This document shows, one piece after another, positions 60,519 through 64,000 of a stretch of DNA of 64,000 nt; position 1 is the stretch's first letter; each line of letters begins with the position of its first letter. The notes under the pieces are model-generated. The model did not search any database. It worked only from the letters and a program-made list of their open reading frames with translations, and was not told the DNA's origin. A program made the position numbers and the translations under genes. The DNA comes from Aridibacter famidurans (GTDB lineage: Bacteria; Acidobacteriota; Blastocatellia; Pyrinomonadales; Pyrinomonadaceae). The DNA lies in the NCBI GenBank assembly GCA_024103495.1, contig JAGFIQ010000153.1, positions 24,396 to 88,395 of the forward strand. The letters are read 5' to 3'.

Positions 60519-61784
60519 AACCTTGAAACGCTCGAGAGCTGCGCGTTCGAGTTCCTCGCGATGGTCCGGGTGCGCGATTCCGATCAGCGCCTTCGCCCTT
60601 TGCCTTAAACCGAGGCCGTAAAGGTTGACCGATCCGTACTCCGTAACGACATAGTGCACGTGGGCTCTTGTCGTCACGACTCCCGCGCCTTCTTTCAGAT
60701 AAGGCACGATCTTCGACACCCCCTTCGTCGTTTGCGATTCGAGCGAGATGATCGGCTTTCCGCCTTCAGAAAGCGAGGCGCCTCGTATGAAGTCCATCTG
60801 GCCGCCCACGCCTGAGAAAAGCCTTCCCCCGATAGAATCGGCGCAAACCTGCCCCGTCAGATCGACCTCGATCGCGCTGTTTATCGCCGTCACCTTCGGG
60901 TTTCTCGCGATCACCGAAGGGTCGTTGACGTACGCGGCGTCGAGCATCACGAACGCCGGGTTGTCGTCTATGTAGTCGTACAGCTTGCGCGTCCCGAGCA
61001 CAAAACTCGCCGTTACCTTGTTGGGATGGACCTTCTTGTGCCGTCCGGTCACAACACCACTTTCGCACAGGTCGATCAGGCCGTCCGAGAACATCTCCGT
61101 GTGGACGCCGAGGTCCTTGTGGTTGGACAGCGCCTTCAGTACCGCGTTCGGGATCGCCCCGATGCCCATCTGGAGCGTCGCTCCGTCTTCGACCAGATTC
61201 GCGCAGTGCCTGCCGATCGCAAGCTGTTCTTCGGAAAGCTCCGAAGGGTGCAGTTCGTGGAGGTCGTCTTCCACTTCGACAGCGACGTCGATCTGGTCGA
61301 TGTGTATGAGTCCGTCGCCGTGTGTACGGGGCATTTTCGGATTCAGCTGGGCGACAACCAGTTCTGCCATCTGGACGCCGGCGATGGACACATCGACAGA
61401 CGTCCCAAGACTGCAGTAGCCGTGGCGGTCCGGCGGAGAGACGTGGATCAGCGCGACGTCGATCGGCAGGATCTCTCGCCTGAACAGCAAAGGCACCTCG
61501 CTAAGGAAGGCGGGCACGTAATCGGCTTCGCCTGAAGCGACAGCGGCCCTAACGTTGGCGCCGATGAACAGCGCGTTCGTGTGAAAGCTGTCTTTGTATT
61601 TCGGATCGACATACGGCGCATCGCCTTCCGTGTGTAGATGATAGATCTCCACGCCCCTGAGTTCATCGGCGCGCCCTATCATGGCTTCGATAAGCTGCCT
61701 GGGCGCCGCGGCGACGCTCTGGATGAATATCCGGTCCCCGGACTTGATGTTCCTGACCGCTTCTTCTGACGAGACTATCTTCAT
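60513..61784 (-). CDS. acetyl-CoA hydrolase/4-hydroxybutyrate CoA-transferase family
   Basis: 423 residues, two-domain CoA-transferase family I (Cat1/AbfT-like). Signature elements are [40 protein letters not shown], the catalytic Glu in [16 protein letters not shown], and [20 protein letters not shown]. It transfers CoA between acyl-CoA and a carboxylate such as acetate, butyrate or 4-hydroxybutyrate. It may feed acyl-CoA to nearby mutase chemistry. Convergent overlap with the mutase gene is tight (6 nt). Confidence 0.9.
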
Positions 61785-61939
61785 ATGAGCTATAAAAATG
61801 CGCCTTTCGGCGCCTTAAAACAGGGTGACAAACGCCGTTAAACTGTGATAGCCTTGCTTTTGGAGTTCGGTCTAATGAACTCCTCCCTTCCTGACATCCT
61901 CAGATCCGACCAGCAAGACGAAACAGTCCCCCGATCACA

Positions 61940-63811
61940 ATGGAAAATCTTAACGAATATTTGCAGAAACTCGTCTCGAATTCCGCCAGCGCACTTCATC
62001 TCGAACCGAACAAGAACCCGTACGTCGTCACCAACGGCGGGAACTCGGACGTAGCGGCCTCGCCGCTCCAGGGATCGCAGATCAACTCGATGATATTCAC
62101 ATTGATCCCGAACGAGGTCAAACAACAGCTCCCGGGAAGCAATGAGGTCGAGTTTGTTCACCCGCACAATCTTGGCGACTTCACGTTTCATGTCCGGAAA
62201 TCGCCTTCGGGATTCAATGTGACGATCACTCCCTCGGGTGCCAATCCCGGCGATCAGTGGCCCGAGCCCGAACCCTCTGCACAATCAGCTCCGGACCCGC
62301 TCGAAGGGCTCGAATTCAACTCAGCGGCGCCCTCGTCGAATGATATTCACGGAATCAGCTACGAATCCGAGCCCGAGCTGTACCGCGAGATCGAGATGGG
62401 TGAACTGGAGGTCGAGGTCGTTTCGGAGCAGGAACCCGATCCGGCTCCGTCCGCTACCTTTGAACAGGAGCCTTCGGGAGTCCAGGCCCCTGCTGAACTA
62501 TCCGGCGTGACGCCGATCGAGATCGAGCGCCCCGTGGCACCGGCTTCCGCTCCGGTGGTGCAGCCGACAAATTACACTCCGGAGCCGACGCCGGAGCCTG
62601 TCGCTCCGGTTGCGGCGCAGCAGCCTGAACCACGTCAGGCACCGGTCCAGCCCCAGTACGTGCCGGTCCCGGTTCCTGTCGAGGCCGAGGACGAGAACCT
62701 TTCGATCCTTACGGCATCAGTGAGCGCACAGTCGCGGTCGCAGATGGAAGAGCTTTTCAGGAAGATGGCGGGCGCCAAGAGTTCCGATCTTCATATGAGT
62801 GTTTCGGTGCCGCCTATGATCCGCAAAGACGGCAAGATGATGCCGTTGGAAGCGGGCAGCCCCGCATTGACCCCGGATTCGATACGCTCGCTACTGACAT
62901 CGATAATGCCCCAGAAGAACCTCGAGGAGTTCGCGCGCCGAAACGACACGGACTTCGCGTACGAGATCCCGGGCCTTGCGAGATTCCGCGCGAACATCTT
63001 CATGGACCGGAAGGGAATGGGCGGCGTGTTCAGGATAATCCCGACCGACATGCTGACCGCCGAGGACCTGGGGCTTTCGAAGCATATCCTCAATCTTTGC
63101 GACCTTTCGAAGGGCCTTGTCGTCGTGACCGGGCCGACAGGATCGGGAAAGTCGACGACGCTCTGCGCGATGATCAACTACATCAACGAGCGGCGCGAGG
63201 ACCACATAATCACGATCGAGGACCCGATCGAGTTCACGCACGAGAACAAGAAGTGCCTTGTGAACCAACGCGAGGTGCATAACCACACAGATTCTTTCAA
63301 GGACGCCCTCCGCGCTGCGCTCCGCGAGGACCCGGACATACTTCTCGTCGGCGAGATGCGCGACCTGGAAACGATCTCGATAGCGATCGAGACCGCCGAG
63401 ACGGGTCACCTTGTGTTCGGGACTCTTCACACGACGACCGCAGCTTCCACGGTGGACAGGATCATCGATCAGTTCCCCGCCGACCGGCAGCAACAGATCC
63501 GAGTGATGCTTTCCGAATCGCTCCGGGGTGTGATCGCCCAGACGCTCCTTCCTAAGAAAGGTGGCGGAAGAGTTGCGGCGCTGGAAGTCCTTATCGTCAC
63601 GCCCGCGATCTCGAACCTTATCCGTGAAGGCAAGACGTTCCAGATACCGTCCGCGATGCAGACCGGAAAGAACCTCGGTATGGCGATGCTCAACGATTCG
63701 CTGATGGAACTCGTCCGGCAGGGACTCGTGGAACCGAGGGACGCGTACATCAAGGCTGTCGACAAGACGGGCTTCGAGATCCTGCTGCAGAGAAGCGGGA
63801 TGACGCTGTGA
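61940..63811 (+). CDS. PilT-family ATPase with long N-terminal extension
   Basis: 623 residues, about 270 longer than typical PilT. Residues 255-623 form a canonical PilT: AS-DLH (SSDLHMSVSVPPMIRKDG), RFRANIF, Walker A GPTGSGKSTT near 398, Asp box LVGEMRDLETI, His box GHLVFGTLHTTTAASTVDRI and the arginine-containing QIRVMLSESLRGV. Residues 1-100 look like a diverged second copy of the PilT N-terminal domain (LNEYLQKLVSNSASALHLEP; FTFHVRKSPSGFN). Residues 100-250 are a Pro/Glu/Ala-rich linker. It probably powers type IV pilus retraction. The stop codon lies in the first unit of a long heptamer array. Confidence 0.9.
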   Translation: MENLNEYLQKLVSNSASALHLEPNKNPYVVTNGGNSDVAASPLQGSQINSMIFTLIPNEVKQQLPGSNEVEFVHPHNLGDFTFHVRKSPSGFNVTITPSGANPGDQWPEPEPSAQSAPDPLEGLEFNSAAPSSNDIHGISYESEPELYREIEMGELEVEVVSEQEPDPAPSATFEQEPSGVQAPAELSGVTPIEIERPVAPASAPVVQPTNYTPEPTPEPVAPVAAQQPEPRQAPVQPQYVPVPVPVEAEDENLSILTASVSAQSRSQMEELFRKMAGAKSSDLHMSVSVPPMIRKDGKMMPLEAGSPALTPDSIRSLLTSIMPQKNLEEFARRNDTDFAYEIPGLARFRANIFMDRKGMGGVFRIIPTDMLTAEDLGLSKHILNLCDLSKGLVVVTGPTGSGKSTTLCAMINYINERREDHIITIEDPIEFTHENKKCLVNQREVHNHTDSFKDALRAALREDPDILLVGEMRDLETISIAIETAETGHLVFGTLHTTTAASTVDRIIDQFPADRQQQIRVMLSESLRGVIAQTLLPKKGGGRVAALEVLIVTPAISNLIREGKTFQIPSAMQTGKNLGMAMLNDSLMELVRQGLVEPRDAYIKAVDKTGFEILLQRSGMTL

Positions 63812-64000
63812 GGACTGAGGACTGAGGACTGAGGACTGAGGACTGAGGACTGAGGAATGAGGACTGAGGACGGAGGAGTGAGGAGTGAGGACTGAGGACT
63901 GAGGACGGAGGCCTGAGGGAGGAGGAACGAGGACGTGGGGAGACGGAGTAAGGGAAGAGGGATGACAACTGAGTGAGGAGGTAAGGAGATGGGGACAAGT
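63810..64000. repeat. long heptamer array (GAGGACT) after the PilT gene, running off the window
   Basis: The array begins at the TGA stop of the PilT gene. At least six perfect units are followed by progressively diverged ones (GAGGAAT, GAGTGAG, GAGGACG) to the window end. Its unit matches the array at the DUF2237 stop (20875). Confidence 0.9.

Noticed and set aside
63750..63998. Open frame antisense to the terminal heptamer array
   Set aside because: It is a Ser/Pro/Leu low-complexity translation of the repeat itself.

Overview
The window is about 58-60% GC and gene-dense. It most likely comes from an Acidobacteriota chromosome, probably class Blastocatellia. This is inferred from family content, not from a marker gene: an Oar-like TonB receptor with a carboxypeptidase-regulatory domain, a CadC-type winged-helix/TolB-like/TPR regulator, several ASPIC/UnbV (CRTAC1-like) VCBS-repeat proteins, many TPR proteins, and intergenic spaces full of short repeats. 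No rRNA, prophage, insertion sequence or CRISPR array is visible. One tRNA (Glu, UUC) is present.

Layout. 0-5 kb: TPR protein, tRNA-Glu, serine beta-lactamase-like hydrolase and AraC regulator, all on the minus strand. 5-15 kb: polA, a TonB receptor, a small Fis-like protein, a CadC-like regulator and an NRDE protein. 15-18 kb, minus strand: DoxX, ATP-grasp and endonuclease/phosphatase-fold genes. 18-26 kb: site-2 protease, trpS, an ArsC-like gene with an in-frame TGA, DUF2237, DinB, scpA, scpB, a four-helix-bundle (S23) gene, an rluB-like gene and an acyl-CoA dehydrogenase. 26-35 kb: TPR and ASPIC/UnbV proteins ending in an UnbV/UnbU-like pair. 35-45 kb: envelope and signalling genes (YggT, a triple-repeat glycine-zipper protein, a histidine kinase with a sigma-54 regulator, DUF883-like and Lmo0937-like membrane proteins, a hybrid kinase, DinB). 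45-55 kb: meaB, methylmalonyl-CoA epimerase, a membrane-anchored parvulin, mtnP, a BamD-like protein, VOC, PfkB kinase, fabI, LOG and cutA. 55-64 kb: M48 peptidase, RlmD-like methyltransferase, three small unknown proteins, methylmalonyl-CoA mutase large subunit, a CoA-transferase and a PilT-type ATPase.

Functional links. MeaB, the epimerase and the mutase large subunit form a B12-dependent methylmalonyl-CoA/propionate route split over two loci. ScpA, ScpB and the RluB-like enzyme are a conserved chromosome-condensation/ribosome group, here interrupted by an S23 gene. The sigma-54 regulator lies close to a candidate -24/-12 promoter for a small membrane protein.

Two observations stand out. 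First, the ArsC-family gene after trpS (20121-20483) has TGA exactly where the catalytic cysteine belongs, in a U-S-T-C context. All three ArsC arginines are kept, and a hairpin 3' of the TGA fits the bacterial SECIS model, so it is a probable selenoprotein that ordinary gene calling would truncate. Second, the intergenic DNA follows a rule. Arrays of 7-nt (sometimes 9-nt) units start at stop codons of upstream genes, and inverted arrays, often exactly four units of 7 nt with one TTAC-bearing unit, end just before start codons. At least two palindromic dispersed repeat families lie between them.
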